Positions 47,610-58,067 of a stretch of DNA of 64,000 nucleotides are shown piece after piece. The notes under the pieces are model-generated. The model did no database searches. It had not been told where the DNA came from and worked only from the letters and a program-made list of their open reading frames with translations. The position numbers and the translations under genes are program-made. How positions within the stretch are numbered: the stretch's first letter is position 1; each line of letters starts with the position of its first letter. The stretch spans positions 1-64,000 of the forward strand of contig NZ_FNOT01000013.1 of the NCBI RefSeq assembly GCF_900107105.1. Direction: 5' to 3'. The DNA comes from Geodermatophilus africanus (GTDB lineage Bacteria; Actinomycetota; Actinomycetes; Mycobacteriales; Geodermatophilaceae).

Positions 47610-48103
47610 GGCCCTTCCGCCGCCGGGGGGACGAGATCGTGGCGCGGCTCGAGCCGGCCGAGGCCCGCATCGTCGCGCTGCTGCTCGACCAGCTCGAGCA
47701 GCTGCTCACCGCGGAGTCCGAGGACGTCGCCGGCGACCCCGTGATCACCCGGCTGCTGCCCCCGGGCCACCGCGGCGACCCGGAGCTCGCCGCCGACTAC
47801 CGCGAGCTGACCGAGTCCGCGCTGCGGGCGGGCAAGGCCGACGACCTCGCCACGGTCCGCGCCAGCCTGCCGCCGGACGGTGGGGCCGTCCGGCTCGACC
47901 CCGAGCAGGCGACCGCGTGGCTGCGCACCAGCAACGACCTGCGCCTGGCGCTGGGCACCCGGCTCGACATCCAGGAGGACACCGAGCCGCCGGAGGACCT
48001 CGCCAGCGAGGAGGGGCAGCAGCTGGCCGTCTACTACTGGCTCACCGGGCTGCAGGGCTCGCTCGTCGACGCACTCGCCGCTGGTCGCGCCGGCCGAAGG
48101 TGA
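47606..48103 (+). CDS. DUF2017 family protein
   Basis: A 165-residue, mainly helical acidic protein: [20 protein letters not shown] and [15 protein letters not shown] at the start, then [18 protein letters not shown] and [20 protein letters not shown]. This is the conserved companion of clpS in actinobacteria (Rv1332-like). Function unknown; a link to Clp proteolysis is suggested by the fixed neighbourhood. Its 3' end overlaps that of the convergent membrane protein gene by 62 bases. Confidence 0.9.
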   Translation: MRPFRRRGDEIVARLEPAEARIVALLLDQLEQLLTAESEDVAGDPVITRLLPPGHRGDPELAADYRELTESALRAGKADDLATVRASLPPDGGAVRLDPEQATAWLRTSNDLRLALGTRLDIQEDTEPPEDLASEEGQQLAVYYWLTGLQGSLVDALAAGRAGRR

Positions 48104-48398
48104 GCGCGACCAGCGCCGCGAGCAGCAGGTCGAGCACGAAGAACACCGACACCAGGCCGGGCATCTCCAGGTCCCGCACGATCGCCCCGACGGCGCTGAC
48201 CAGGACGACGAGCGAGAGCACCGCGACCAGGAGCAGGACGAGGGTCCGGCCGGTGACCAGCAGCACCAGGGAGATCCGGTCGGCGGTGACGTCGCTGCTG
48301 TAGTGCCCGCTGCGGCGGCGCAACCCCAGCGCCCCCCGCACCAGTGCCGGCACCGCGACGGCCAGCACACCGGCGATCATGATCAGCTCGAGGACCAC
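48042..48398 (-). CDS. Small membrane protein
   Basis: 118 residues with three hydrophobic helices: VLELIMIAGVLAVAVPALV, ISLVLLVTGRTLVLLLVAVL and [18 protein letters not shown], and a basic tail ([10 protein letters not shown]). No family recognised. The GTG start lies eight bases after TACGGT on the minus strand (leaderless pattern). It overlaps the DUF2017 3' end, but membrane character and start signal support it as a real gene. Confidence 0.65.
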   Translation of the reverse strand: MVLELIMIAGVLAVAVPALVRGALGLRRRSGHYSSDVTADRISLVLLVTGRTLVLLLVAVLSLVVLVSAVGAIVRDLEMPGLVSVFFVLDLLLAALVALTFGRRDQRRVRRRASPAAR

Positions 48399-48406
48399 GA
48401 ACGGGC

Positions 48407-48412
48407 ACCGTA
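48407..48412 (-). promoter_or_regulatory. -10 element (TACGGT) for the small membrane protein gene
   Basis: Minus-strand TACGGT, eight bases before GTG 48398. Confidence 0.4.
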
Positions 48413-48418
48413 TCGGAG

Positions 48419-48476
48419 CAAGGACCCCCTGCCCCCCACCACTCGCAGGCTCGCGGCGGGACCCTGCGGGGGGCCG
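48419..48476 (+). repeat. Intergenic palindromic element
   Basis: AAGGACCCCCTGCCCCCC ... CTCGCAGGCTCGCG ... GGGACCCTGCGGGGGGCC. It lies between divergent genes rather than after a stop codon, the one clear exception. Confidence 0.7.
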
Positions 48477-48489
48477 CCGGCGCGGCGCC

Positions 48490-48495
48490 TAGACT
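48490..48495 (+). promoter_or_regulatory. -10 element (TAGACT) for leaderless mec
   Basis: TAGACT ends seven bases before GTG 48503. Confidence 0.55.
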
Positions 48496-48502
48496 GGCGG
48501 GC

Positions 48503-48976
48503 GTGCTGCGCATCGACCGCGCGACCTACGACGCCATCGTGGCCCACGCCCGGGAGGACCACCCGGACGAGGCCTGTGGTGTCGTCGCCGGCCCCGAGGG
48601 CAGCGACCGCCCCGAGCGCTTCATCCCGATGCTCAACGCCGCGCGGTCGCCCACGTTCTACGAGTTCGACTCCGGGGACCTGCTGCGGCTGTACCGGGAG
48701 ATGGACGACCGGGACGAGGAGCCGGTGGTCATCTACCACTCGCACACCGCCACCGAGGCCCACCCCTCGCGGACCGACATCAGCTACGCCTCCGAGCCGA
48801 ACGCGCACTACGTCCTGGTCTCCACCCGTCACCACGGGGCCCAGACCGGCCTGGCCGGCGAGGAGGTCGAGTTCCGCAGCTTCCGCATCGTCGACGGCGT
48901 CGTCACCGAGGAGGACGTCGAGGTCGTCGAGTCCTACCTGTTCGGTCACTCGCCGACGACCGTCGTCTACGACTGA
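48503..48976 (+). CDS. mec: Mec, JAMM-type CysO-cysteine peptidase
   Basis: A 157-residue zinc peptidase. Catalytic Glu in HPDEACGVVAGPEG; zinc motif VIYHSHTATEAHPSRTDISYA (quoted for location; H-x-H-x10-D). In M. tuberculosis Mec releases cysteine from the CysO-cysteine adduct. It is the first gene of mec-cysO-cysM here and has its own leaderless promoter. The extra C-terminal residue on CysO suggests Mec may also trim the CysO precursor. Confidence 0.93.
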   Translation: MLRIDRATYDAIVAHAREDHPDEACGVVAGPEGSDRPERFIPMLNAARSPTFYEFDSGDLLRLYREMDDRDEEPVVIYHSHTATEAHPSRTDISYASEPNAHYVLVSTRHHGAQTGLAGEEVEFRSFRIVDGVVTEEDVEVVESYLFGHSPTTVVYD

Positions 48977-49035
48977 GGAAGGATCCTCCTGCCCCCGCCA
49001 CTCGCGAGCTCGCGGCGGGACCCTGCAGGAGGGCC
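48977..49035 (+). repeat. Intergenic palindromic element
   Basis: Directly after the mec stop: GGAAGGATCCTCCTGCCCC ... CTCGCGAGCTCGCG ... GGGACCCTGCAGGAGGGCC. The stem change GGATCCTCCTG/CAGGAGG is compensatory relative to other copies. Confidence 0.75.
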
Positions 49036-49139
49036 ACGCGGACCGGCACCCCCGGAATGCCCCCTGCCGGGCGGGCGTTCCCCCGTCCAGACGCACGTCC
49101 CGCTGCGCGTGGTCGCGCACCAGCACACCCGAGTCCTGA

Positions 49140-50435
<1,296 letters not shown>

Positions 50436-50525
50436 GCCGGGTCCCGCCCCGGGCGTGAGCCCGGTCTCCCGGCCGCTGCGGTTAGCCTCACCTGCGTCGT
50501 CGTCGTCGCAGCAGGGAGCGGTCGG

Positions 50526-51266
50526 GTGAGGCTCACGGTGGTCGGCTGCTCGGGCAGCGGACCGGGGCCGGCGTCCCCGGCGTCGTGCTACCTGGTGGAG
50601 CACGACGGCTTCCGCGTGGTGCTCGACCTGGGCAACGGCTCCTTCGGCGCGCTGCAGGCCCTGGCCGACCCGGACACCGTCGACGCGGTCTACCTCTCCC
50701 ACCTGCACGCCGACCACTGCCTGGACGTCGCGCCGTTCGTCGTCTGGCACCGCTACTCCGGCCTGGCCACCAAGCCGCGGGTGCCGCTGTTCGCCCCCGT
50801 CGGGGCGGAGCGCCGGCTGGCGCTGGCGTACGACGCGGACGGCGACGGGCTCACCGACGTCTTCGACTTCGTCCCGGTGGGCGCCGGGCGGCTCGAGCTG
50901 GGGCCGTTCACCGCGATGCTGGTGCGCACCGCGCACCCGGTCGAGTGCTACGCCATCCGGCTCACCGCCGACGGCCGGTCGCTGGTCTACACCGGCGACA
51001 CGGGGGCCAGCGCCGCCGTCGTGGAGCTGGCCCGCGGCGCCGACGTCCTGCTGTCCGAGGCCGCGCACCCCGACGTCCCCGGGCTGCCGCAGGACCTGCA
51101 CCTCACCGGCCGAGAGGCCGGCGAGCACGCCGCCGCGGCCGGCGTCGTCCGGCTACTGCTCACCCACGTGCCGGCGTGGGTCGACCCCGCCGGGCAGCTC
51201 GCGGGTGCCCGGGCGGTGTTCCCGGCGGCCGAGCTGGTCGTCCCGGGCGCGACCTACGACGTCTGA
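50526..51266 (+). CDS. Metallo-beta-lactamase-fold hydrolase (Rv1339-like)
   Basis: A 246-residue hydrolase. VVGCSGSGPGPASPASCYLV at the start and the zinc motif YLSHLHADHCLDV (HxHxDH), with further ligands in RTAHPVECY, YTGDTGAS and LTHVPAW. It corresponds in sequence type and place to mycobacterial Rv1339, reported as an unusual cyclic-nucleotide phosphodiesterase. That function is inferred from position and fold only. GTG start with GGGAG; a TAGCCT -10 lies about 38 bases upstream. Confidence 0.9.
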   Translation: MRLTVVGCSGSGPGPASPASCYLVEHDGFRVVLDLGNGSFGALQALADPDTVDAVYLSHLHADHCLDVAPFVVWHRYSGLATKPRVPLFAPVGAERRLALAYDADGDGLTDVFDFVPVGAGRLELGPFTAMLVRTAHPVECYAIRLTADGRSLVYTGDTGASAAVVELARGADVLLSEAAHPDVPGLPQDLHLTGREAGEHAAAAGVVRLLLTHVPAWVDPAGQLAGARAVFPAAELVVPGATYDV

Positions 51267-51343
51267 GAGAGGACCCCGTCCTCCCGACCCCTCGCAAGCT
51301 CGGGGCGGTGCCCTGGGCCGGGCCGTTCCAGCGCCCCACCAGG
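51267..51343 (+). repeat. Intergenic palindromic element, full-length copy
   Basis: Directly after the hydrolase stop: GAGAGGACCCCGTCCTCCC ... CTCGCAAGCTCGGGG ... GGGCCGGGCCGTTCCAGCG-CCCCACC. Confidence 0.7.
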
Positions 51344-51427
51344 CTCGGGACCGGGCCGGCCCGGGACGGAGCCGCTCCCGGGTCACCTCCGCTTGCCCCG
51401 CCGGCGGCCGGCGGGCACGGTGGGCCG

Positions 51428-52384
51428 GTGGTCGACGACGAACGGGACGGCGTCCGGCTGACCAGCCTCGACGCGCCGCTGGGCGACGGGCTGGAGGTCA
51501 CCAAGGGCGAGCTGGTCGACCACCTGGACGCCAACGCCTTCCGGCTGGTGCCGCAACTGGCCGGGCGGCCGCTGTCGGTCAAGCGGGTGCGGCCGGGCCA
51601 GGAGCCGTTCATGCAGCGCAACGTCCCCAAGGGTGCCCCGGACTGGGTGCGCACCGTCCCCGTCTGGTCATACGGCGCGCACCGCGAGGTGCACCAGGTG
51701 CTCTGCGACGACCGCCGCACGCTGCTGTGGCTGGCCAACCAGCGGGCCGTCGAGTTCCACGTCCCCTTCTTCGTCGCGGGCGCGGAGGCCGAGCCGACCG
51801 GCATCGTGCTCGACCTCGACCCGCCGGAGGGGGCCGACTTCGGTGTGGTGGTGCAGGCCGCGGAGCTCGTCCGGCGCGCGCTGGGCGACGCCGGGCTGGC
51901 CGGGGCGGTGAAGACCAGCGGGTCCAAGGGCGTGCACGTCGTCGTCCCGGTGCGGGGGGTGCCCCCCGAGGACGCCGCCGCCGCGACCCGCGCGCTGGCC
52001 GCCCGTGCCGCCGCGCTCGACCCCGAGCTGGCCACCACCGCCTACATCCGCGAGGACCGGCACGGTCGGGTGTTCCTCGACTCCACCCGCTCGGGCTCCT
52101 CGACGATCGTGGCCGCCTACAGCCCGCGCATCCGTCCCGGCCTGCCGGTGTCGGCGCCGGTGGCCTGGGCGGACCTGCCCTCGGTGCGCCCCGGGGACGT
52201 GACCGTCCGGACCGCGCCGGGACGGCTGGGGGACGGCGACCCGTGGGCCGCCCTGCTGCCCGACCCGCAGGAGGTGCCCGCCGACCTGGTCGCCGAGGGG
52301 CACACCATCCCGGTCGCCCGCGTGCAGGCCATGCACGAGGGACGCCGCCGCGCCCGGGCCCGGCGCGCGGAGTCGGGGGACTGA
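51428..52384 (+). CDS. LigD-type DNA polymerase/primase domain protein (stand-alone)
   Basis: A 318-residue archaeo-eukaryotic-primase-fold polymerase like the PolDom of LigD. PLSVKRVRPGQEPFMQRN (template binding), LLWLANQRAVEFH, the catalytic IVLDLDPPEG (DxD), KTSGSKGVHVVVP (S-x-H) and ERDRHGRVFLDSTR-like YIREDRHGRVFLDSTRSG are present. No ligase or Ku gene is near. It would extend ends in NHEJ or act in gap filling. GTG 51428 is chosen; upstream codons lie inside the palindromic element. Confidence 0.9.
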   Translation: MVDDERDGVRLTSLDAPLGDGLEVTKGELVDHLDANAFRLVPQLAGRPLSVKRVRPGQEPFMQRNVPKGAPDWVRTVPVWSYGAHREVHQVLCDDRRTLLWLANQRAVEFHVPFFVAGAEAEPTGIVLDLDPPEGADFGVVVQAAELVRRALGDAGLAGAVKTSGSKGVHVVVPVRGVPPEDAAAATRALAARAAALDPELATTAYIREDRHGRVFLDSTRSGSSTIVAAYSPRIRPGLPVSAPVAWADLPSVRPGDVTVRTAPGRLGDGDPWAALLPDPQEVPADLVAEGHTIPVARVQAMHEGRRRARARRAESGD

Positions 52385-52465
52385 CGGTCCGCGGCTCCCT
52401 CCACAGCGGCCGCGCCGTCCACAGCGCGCCGGCAGGGGGGCTGCCCTCCCGGGCAGGCTCCGCGC

Positions 52466-52951
52466 ATGCCCCTCGACCCCCAGACGACGGCCTGGCTCGA
52501 CCAGGAGGACGCGCACCTCGCCCGGGTGATCCGGCAGCACCGCTGGGCGGTGCAGTACGTCGGCGCCGGCGAGGAGGACGACGAGCCCTGCTTCGGCTAC
52601 ACGATCGGCCTGTTCGGGCTCGGCCATCCCGAGCTCGTGCTGGTCGGGCTGGGCGCCGACACCACCCACGGCGTGCTGCAGCGCGTGGCCGAGGACGTCG
52701 CCGCCGGCCGCGACCTGGTGCCCGGCGAGCTGCTGGGGTGGGACGACTGGGAGGGCCGGCTCTGCGTCGAGGTCTCACCCAACCCGGGCGAGGTGGTGCT
52801 GGGGGCCAACCGCTTCTACCAGCGGCCGCCGGAGTTCTCGGTGCCGGCGTTCCAGCTCGCCTGGCGGCACGCGGACGGGTCCTTCCCCTGGGAGGAGGGT
52901 TACCCGTGCGGGCCGGCGTGCCAGCCGCGTCCCGGCACCTGGCGGGCCTGA
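52466..52951 (+). CDS. DUF4262 family protein
   Basis: A 161-residue protein: [18 protein letters not shown] and [20 protein letters not shown] give the family pattern (FxYTxGLxxxGHPEL). [20 protein letters not shown] and a C-terminal [13 protein letters not shown] follow. Function unknown. It starts at ATG with GGCAGG upstream. Confidence 0.9.
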   Translation: MPLDPQTTAWLDQEDAHLARVIRQHRWAVQYVGAGEEDDEPCFGYTIGLFGLGHPELVLVGLGADTTHGVLQRVAEDVAAGRDLVPGELLGWDDWEGRLCVEVSPNPGEVVLGANRFYQRPPEFSVPAFQLAWRHADGSFPWEEGYPCGPACQPRPGTWRA

Positions 52952-53061
52952 GCGCTGCACCGGCGTCGCCCACGGTCGTCCTCCCGCCCGGTACCGGACA
53001 TGATGGCCGCGCGCGGGGGCTGGACCGGCCGGGGGCGGACCCGGCACGGGAGGTGCTGCCC

Positions 53062-54300
53062 ATGACCGGACACCCCGGCACCGCGCCTCGTGGGTCCCAC
53101 CGGTGGACCCGGGTCGTGCCCACCGGTGAGACCCACGGCGTCACCACGCTCGAGCTCTTCTTCGACCTGGTGTTCGTCTTCGCCATCACGCAGGTCACTG
53201 CCTTCATGGCCGACGACATCGGGTGGCGCAGCGCCCTCCGCGGCCTGGTCCTGCTGGCCCTGCTGTGGTTCGCGTGGTCGAGCTACGCCTGGCTCGGCAA
53301 CCAGGCCCACGCCGACGAGGGCGTGGTCCGGGCGGCCCTCCTCGTCGCGATGGCGGCGCTCTTCCTCGTCGCCCTGGCCATCCCGGAGGCCTGGGGTGAC
53401 GAGGGCGGAGGGCTCAGCGCTCCGGTCGTACTGGCCGTGTGCCTGGCGGTGGTGCGGCTGGGGCACCTGTCGGTGTACGCGGTAACCGCAGCCGGCGACG
53501 CCGGCCTGCGGCGCCAGCTGCGACGGGCGGTGGTCCCGGTCGCAGCGGCGGCGGTGCTCCTCATCGTCGGAGCCGTGCTCGGGGGAGCCCCACAGACGGC
53601 CCTGTGGGCGCTGGCCCTCGTCGTCGACTACACCGGCATCTACTTCTCCGGCACCGAGTGGCGCCTGCCCTCGGCCCGCCACTTCGCCGAGCGCCATGGC
53701 CTGATCGTGATCATCGCGCTCGGCGAGTCGATCATCGCCGTGGGCGTCGGCGTCGCGGACCTGCCGCTGACCGTGCCCATCGCCGCGGCGGCGCTGCTCG
53801 GCCTCACCGTCAGCGTGGCGCTGTGGTGGGCCTACTTCGACGTGGTGGCACCGTTCGCCGAACGCGTGCTGGCGGGCCGCAGCGGCGACGACCGGGTCCG
53901 GCTGGCCCGGGACTCCTACTCCTACATGCACTTCCCGATGATCGCGGGCGTGATCTACCTGGCTCTCGGCCTGAAGAAGGTCGCCGAGTACGTCGCCGAC
54001 ACCGAGCACCACGCGCTCAGCGACCCGTTGACCGGGACCGGCCTCTGGGCTCTCTACGCGGGGGTGGCCGTCTACCTGATCGGCCACCTCGGGTTCCGGT
54101 TGCGCAACGCCGGCTCGGTCAACCGGCCGCGGATGGTGGTCACGGTGCTCCTGCTGGTCGCTCCGCTCGGCGTGCAGCACCTGCCGGCGCTGGCTGCCCT
54201 GGCCGTGCTCGCCGGCATTCTTGTGACGATGCTGGCCTACGAGGTCGTGCACTTCGCCGAGGCCCGCGCCCGGGTGCGGGCGGAGCTGGCGCACGAGTGA
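53062..54300 (+). CDS. Low temperature requirement A (LtrA) family membrane protein
   Basis: A 412-residue protein with about ten helices. The LtrA signature TTLELFFDLVFVFAITQ (about residue 28) and IIALGESIIAVGVGVADL (about 225) are clear, as is DSYSYMHFPMIAGVIYLALG. Role is unknown in most bacteria; ltrA of Listeria is linked to cold growth. The ATG has GGGAGG eight bases upstream. It is convergent with bcp. Confidence 0.92.
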   Translation: MTGHPGTAPRGSHRWTRVVPTGETHGVTTLELFFDLVFVFAITQVTAFMADDIGWRSALRGLVLLALLWFAWSSYAWLGNQAHADEGVVRAALLVAMAALFLVALAIPEAWGDEGGGLSAPVVLAVCLAVVRLGHLSVYAVTAAGDAGLRRQLRRAVVPVAAAAVLLIVGAVLGGAPQTALWALALVVDYTGIYFSGTEWRLPSARHFAERHGLIVIIALGESIIAVGVGVADLPLTVPIAAAALLGLTVSVALWWAYFDVVAPFAERVLAGRSGDDRVRLARDSYSYMHFPMIAGVIYLALGLKKVAEYVADTEHHALSDPLTGTGLWALYAGVAVYLIGHLGFRLRNAGSVNRPRMVVTVLLLVAPLGVQHLPALAALAVLAGILVTMLAYEVVHFAEARARVRAELAHE

Positions 54301-54318
54301 GGCGCGCTCGCGCCGGGA

Positions 54319-54816
54319 TCAGCCGAGGCCGAGGTCGCGGCGCAGCTTGGCCACGTGCCCGGTCGCCTTGACGTTGTAGGCGGCCTTCTCGATGCGGCCC
54401 TCGGCGTCGACGACGAAGGTCGAGCGGATCACCCCGACGACCTCCTTGCCGTACAGCTTCTTGGTGCCGAACGCGCCGTAGGCGGCCAGCACCTGCTTCT
54501 CCGGGTCGGAGAGCAGCGTGATCCGCAGCTCCTCCTTCTCGCGGAAGCGCAGCAGCTTCTCGGGCGGGTCGGGCGAGATGCCGATGATGTCCAGGCCCGC
54601 CTCGGCCAGGTCGCCGGCGGCGGCGGTGAAGTCGACGGCCTGCGTGGTACAGCCCGGCGTCAGGGCCGCGGGGTAGCAGTACACGATCACCCGGCGGCCG
54701 CGGTGAGAGGCCAGGGACACCGGGTTGCCATCGGCGTCGGGCAGCGTGAACTCCGGCGCCGGGTCACCGGGGGCCAGGCGGACGGGGGCGACGTCGGTAT
54801 CGGTCACACCCGTCAT
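54319..54816 (-). CDS. bcp: Peroxiredoxin, Bcp type
   Basis: A 165-residue thiol peroxidase. [20 protein letters not shown] is the AhpC/TSA start; the peroxidatic Cys is in [36 protein letters not shown] and [12 protein letters not shown] are standard. Only one Cys is present in the whole mature chain by my reading, so it would be a one-Cys enzyme relying on external thiols. ATG 54816 is chosen over an upstream Met whose extension is Pro/Arg shadow sequence. Confidence 0.93.
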   Translation of the reverse strand: MTGVTDTDVAPVRLAPGDPAPEFTLPDADGNPVSLASHRGRRVIVYCYPAALTPGCTTQAVDFTAAAGDLAEAGLDIIGISPDPPEKLLRFREKEELRITLLSDPEKQVLAAYGAFGTKKLYGKEVVGVIRSTFVVDAEGRIEKAAYNVKATGHVAKLRRDLGLG

Positions 54817-54889
54817 CCTGCCGCGCCCGGCCGACCACGGTGCAGGGGGTGGACGCGCCGTCCCCCCGCCGTGGGGGAGGGGTTCCACC

Positions 54890-55294
54890 TCAGCCGGCCA
54901 GGAACGACAGCCGGACGTGCCGCTGCGGGTTGTCGGTGTTCGTGTCCACCAGGCAGATCCGCTGCCAGGTGCCCAGCTGCACCCGCCCCTCCAGCACCGG
55001 GACGCTCACGTGCGGCGGCACGAAGGCCGGCAGCACGTGGTCGCGGCCGTGGCCCTCGCTGCCGTGCCGGTGGCGCCAGCGCCCGTCGCGGGGGAGGAGG
55101 ACGTCGAGCTGGCTGAGCAGGTCGTCGTCGCTGCCGGAGCCGGTCTCGATGATCGCGATGCCCGCGGTCGCGTGCGGCACGAAGACGTGCAGGAGGCCGT
55201 CGCCCTCGGCGCGCACGAAGTCCGCGCACTCGTCGGTGAGGTCGACCACCGTGGGCACGCCTCCGGTCCGGACCGTCCGCAGCTCAGATCGCAT
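54890..55294 (-). CDS. YjbQ family protein (secondary thiamine-phosphate synthase-like)
   Basis: A 134-residue protein of UPF0047. [35 protein letters not shown] and [13 protein letters not shown] carry the conserved His/Glu/Asn residues and the final GxWQxIxLxE/D motif. Members show weak thiamine-phosphate synthase activity; the true role is open. It is divergent from rph, with bcp following 73 bases downstream. Confidence 0.9.
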   Translation of the reverse strand: MRSELRTVRTGGVPTVVDLTDECADFVRAEGDGLLHVFVPHATAGIAIIETGSGSDDDLLSQLDVLLPRDGRWRHRHGSEGHGRDHVLPAFVPPHVSVPVLEGRVQLGTWQRICLVDTNTDNPQRHVRLSFLAG

Positions 55295-55416
55295 GGCGCG
55301 ATTAGACCGCCCCCGCCGGGCCCCCGCCGGTGCACCCGGGACCGCGTGCCGTCCCGGGGTCCCGGGCCCTCGGGCGCGGTCGACACCGCGGCACGACCGG
55401 CGCCGCGGGGGCGCAC

Positions 55417-55422
55417 TACTGT
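55417..55422 (+). promoter_or_regulatory. -10 element (TACTGT) for leaderless rph
   Basis: TACTGT ends eight bases before GTG 55431; no ribosome site lies between. Confidence 0.45.
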
Positions 55423-55430
55423 CGGCGCAC

Positions 55431-56183
55431 GTGACCGCAGCAGCCGCGAGACCACGCCCCGACGGCCGGGCGGCCGACCAGCTCCGTCCCGTGACGATCA
55501 CCCGCGACTGGCTCGACCACGCCGAGGGCTCGGTGCTCGTCGAGTTCGGCCGCACCCGCGTGCTCTGCGCGGCCAGCGTCACCGAGGGCGTGCCGCGCTG
55601 GCGCAAGGGCTCGGGCCTGGGCTGGGTCACCGCCGAGTACGCGATGCTGCCGCGGGCGACGCACACCCGCGGCGACCGCGAGTCGGTCAAGGGCCGCATC
55701 GGCGGGCGCACCCATGAGATCAGCCGGCTCATCGGCCGCTCGCTGCGGGCCGCGATCGACCTCGGCGCGCTCGGCGAGAACAGCGTCGCCATCGACTGCG
55801 ACGTCCTGCAGGCCGACGGCGGCACTCGGACCGCCGCCATCACCGGCGCCTACGTCGCCCTCGCCGACGCGGTCTCCTGGCTCGGCGAGCGGAAGAAGCT
55901 GGCCAGGCCGAAGGCGGTCGTGCAGTCGGTCGCGGCGGTGAGCGTCGGCGTCGTCGACGGGCAGCCGCGGCTGGACCTGGCCTACGAGGAGGACGTCCGC
56001 GCCGGCACCGACATGAACGTCGTCTGCACCGGCGAGGGCAGCTTCGTCGAGGTCCAGGGCACCGCGGAGAACGGCGTCTTCGACCGCGGCACGCTCGACG
56101 CGCTGCTCGACCTGGCCGTCGGTGGGTGCGCCGAGCTGACCCGCATCCAGACCGCGGCGCTGCAGCGGGCCGGCGTCCGATGA
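55431..56183 (+). CDS. rph: Ribonuclease PH
   Basis: A 250-residue phosphorolytic 3' exonuclease that trims tRNA ends. [53 protein letters not shown] and [20 protein letters not shown] include the catalytic Arg residues; [20 protein letters not shown] follows. [18 protein letters not shown]-type [16 protein letters not shown] completes the site. Stop overlaps the rdgB start (ATGA). Confidence 0.96.
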   Translation: MTAAAARPRPDGRAADQLRPVTITRDWLDHAEGSVLVEFGRTRVLCAASVTEGVPRWRKGSGLGWVTAEYAMLPRATHTRGDRESVKGRIGGRTHEISRLIGRSLRAAIDLGALGENSVAIDCDVLQADGGTRTAAITGAYVALADAVSWLGERKKLARPKAVVQSVAAVSVGVVDGQPRLDLAYEEDVRAGTDMNVVCTGEGSFVEVQGTAENGVFDRGTLDALLDLAVGGCAELTRIQTAALQRAGVR

Positions 56184-56791
56184 GCGACCGGCTGCTCCTG
56201 GCCACCCGCAACCCCGGCAAGCTCGCCGAGCTGCAGCGGCTGCTGGAGAGCGCCGTCCCCGGGGTCGCGGTGGTCGGCCTGCGCGACGTCCCGGAGTACC
56301 CGGAGGCGCCGGAGAGCGGTGCGACGTTCGCGGAGAACGCGCTGCTCAAGGCCCGGGAGGCGGTCCGGTACACCGGGCTGCCGGCGGTCGCCGACGACTC
56401 CGGCCTGACCGTCGACGCGCTCAACGGGATGCCCGGCGTCCTGTCGGCGCGCTGGTCGGGCCGGCACGGGGACGACGCGGGCAACACCGCGCTGCTGCTC
56501 GGGCAGCTGGCCGACGTGCCCGACGAGCGTCGCGGGGGTGCGTTCGTGTGCGCGGCCGCGGTCGTGACGCCGACCGGCGCCGAGCGGGTGCTCGAGCGGT
56601 CGTGGCGCGGCCAGGTCGTCCGGGAGCCGCGGGGCGCCAACGGCTTCGGCTACGACCCGGTGTTCCTGCCCGACGGGCTGGAGCACACCGCGGCCGAGCT
56701 CACGGCGGCGGAGAAGGACGCGCGCAGCCACCGCGGCCAGGCCTTCGCCGCGCTGGTCCCGCTGGTCGCGGAGCTGCTGCGCCGGTCCTGA
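56180..56791 (+). CDS. rdgB: XTP/dITP pyrophosphatase (RdgB/HAM1)
   Basis: A 203-residue house-cleaning nucleotide pyrophosphatase. [58 protein letters not shown] (location only) and [17 protein letters not shown], then SHRGQAF are the HAM1 motifs with the metal-site Asp/Glu. It follows rph with overlapping codons, as in mycobacteria, and ends before a strong hairpin. Confidence 0.96.
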   Translation: MSDRLLLATRNPGKLAELQRLLESAVPGVAVVGLRDVPEYPEAPESGATFAENALLKAREAVRYTGLPAVADDSGLTVDALNGMPGVLSARWSGRHGDDAGNTALLLGQLADVPDERRGGAFVCAAAVVTPTGAERVLERSWRGQVVREPRGANGFGYDPVFLPDGLEHTAAELTAAEKDARSHRGQAFAALVPLVAELLRRS

Positions 56792-56872
56792 CCAGCCGGT
56801 CCGCGGGGAGTGCGGCCGAGCAGCTGGAGGCCCGGTTCGACGCGACGGTCGCCGTCCGGGCCTGAACGCGCG

Positions 56873-56912
56873 GACGCCCGCGGCCCCGGTGAGCACCGGG
56901 GCCGCGGGCGTC
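56873..56912. terminator. Strong bidirectional hairpin between rdgB and a convergent gene
   Basis: GACGCCCGCGGCCCCGGTG is matched by its exact complement after two bases (effective loop GAGC). The stem of about 18 base pairs serves rdgB and, on the other strand, the gene ending at 56924. Confidence 0.8.
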
Positions 56913-56923
56913 GACGCGTCGCG

Positions 56924-57781
56924 TCAGGAGGTCGGCTCGGCCCCGGCCGCGGGCGAGCTGTCGTCCTCCGAGGAGGTCTGCTCGGAGGAGTCCCCGGACG
57001 AGTCCGACGGCTCGCTGCCGGAGGTGGGCTCCGCCTCCGAGGTCCGCGTCGGCGTCGCCGACCCGGACCCGTCGCTGTCGGACCCCTCGTCCTCCTCCGA
57101 GGCCGACTCCTCGTCGGTACCGGTGGCCGGCGCGCTCGTCTCGGTCGCCGGCGCGGTCGTGGTGGGGGACGACGGCGACGACGGGTCGTCCTCCTGCTCC
57201 TCGACGGGGGACGACGACGAGGCGTTGGTGATCGCGCCGATCGTCGTCTCCTGGGACGTCTCCGTGCCGCCGACGAGGGCGGCCACCGGCTTCTGCCCGA
57301 TGAGCTCGATGCCGGTGATGACGCCCATGGCCATGACGAACACGGCGGCGGCGTAGACGGCCACCCGGGTCCACCGCGGCCGGCTGCGCCGGGCCGGGGC
57401 GCGACGCGGGTCGAGGTGGGCGGGCAGCACCGGGGTCGCCGCGGTCGCCGTCGCGGCGGGCGCGGCCGTGGTCCGCGTGGCCTGCTCGACCGGTGCCTGA
57501 CGGCCGGTGAGCTGGCCTCGGGCGCGGCGCAGCCTCTCGTTGGTCTTCTCCAGGGAGTTGCTGTAGAGGGCGGCGCTGACGGTGCTGATCACGCTGGCCA
57601 GCGCGGCGCCGATCAGCGTGCCGGCGAGGCCGAAGAACGAGGCCACCACGGCCGAGGACACCGCGGCCAGGGCGCCGGCGGCCACCTGCGTGGCGCTCAG
57701 CTGGGCGCCCTGTGCCTTGTCCTTGTCCTTGTCCTCGATCGGTTCGGTTCGGTCGGTCGTCTCGGGGCGAGGGGAGGTCAT
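56924..57781 (-). CDS. Membrane protein with acidic Ser/Thr-rich outer tail
   Basis: 285 residues. Helix 1 region AAGALAAVSSAVVASFFGLA and GTLIGAALASVISTVSAALY is followed by a linker helix and a basic segment (RRAPARRSRPRWTR). Helix 2 is VAVYAAAVFVMAMGVITGIE. The last about 100 residues are Ser/Thr/Glu/Asp-rich and of low complexity (SSEDDSS, EEDEGSDSDGSGS), likely outside the cell. No family recognised. The ATG at 57781 is preceded by GGAG at short spacing. Confidence 0.75.
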   Translation of the reverse strand: MTSPRPETTDRTEPIEDKDKDKAQGAQLSATQVAAGALAAVSSAVVASFFGLAGTLIGAALASVISTVSAALYSNSLEKTNERLRRARGQLTGRQAPVEQATRTTAAPAATATAATPVLPAHLDPRRAPARRSRPRWTRVAVYAAAVFVMAMGVITGIELIGQKPVAALVGGTETSQETTIGAITNASSSSPVEEQEDDPSSPSSPTTTAPATETSAPATGTDEESASEEDEGSDSDGSGSATPTRTSEAEPTSGSEPSDSSGDSSEQTSSEDDSSPAAGAEPTS

Positions 57782-58067
57782 GAGCTCCGACGGGGTCGAT
57801 GAGGTGCAGGGGAGGTCGGCCTGGCCGGGCAGCGCTGCGCGACGGGCCTGAGTCACCAGGCTACGGGTCCGGGTCGCTGCGCGTCCGGGGCCGCTCATGC
57901 TCGGCAACCCGCTGAGCTGCGGTGATCCAACTGTGTGATCCTGCTCTCGAATGACGCGTCCTCACCCCCCGTGCAGGCGCTGGAACGGTGCCGTGTCGTC
58001 GTCCGGACACGTCCCGACCCGCCGGTCGTCCCGAGCGGGTCGCCACGTCTCCGGGCAGGGTGGTGCC

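Noticed and set aside
51205-54294. Very long frame 51205-54300 as one giant protein
   Set aside because: Only the last 412 codons (LtrA) have protein character; the rest is a shadow of the LigD-type polymerase and DUF4262 genes.
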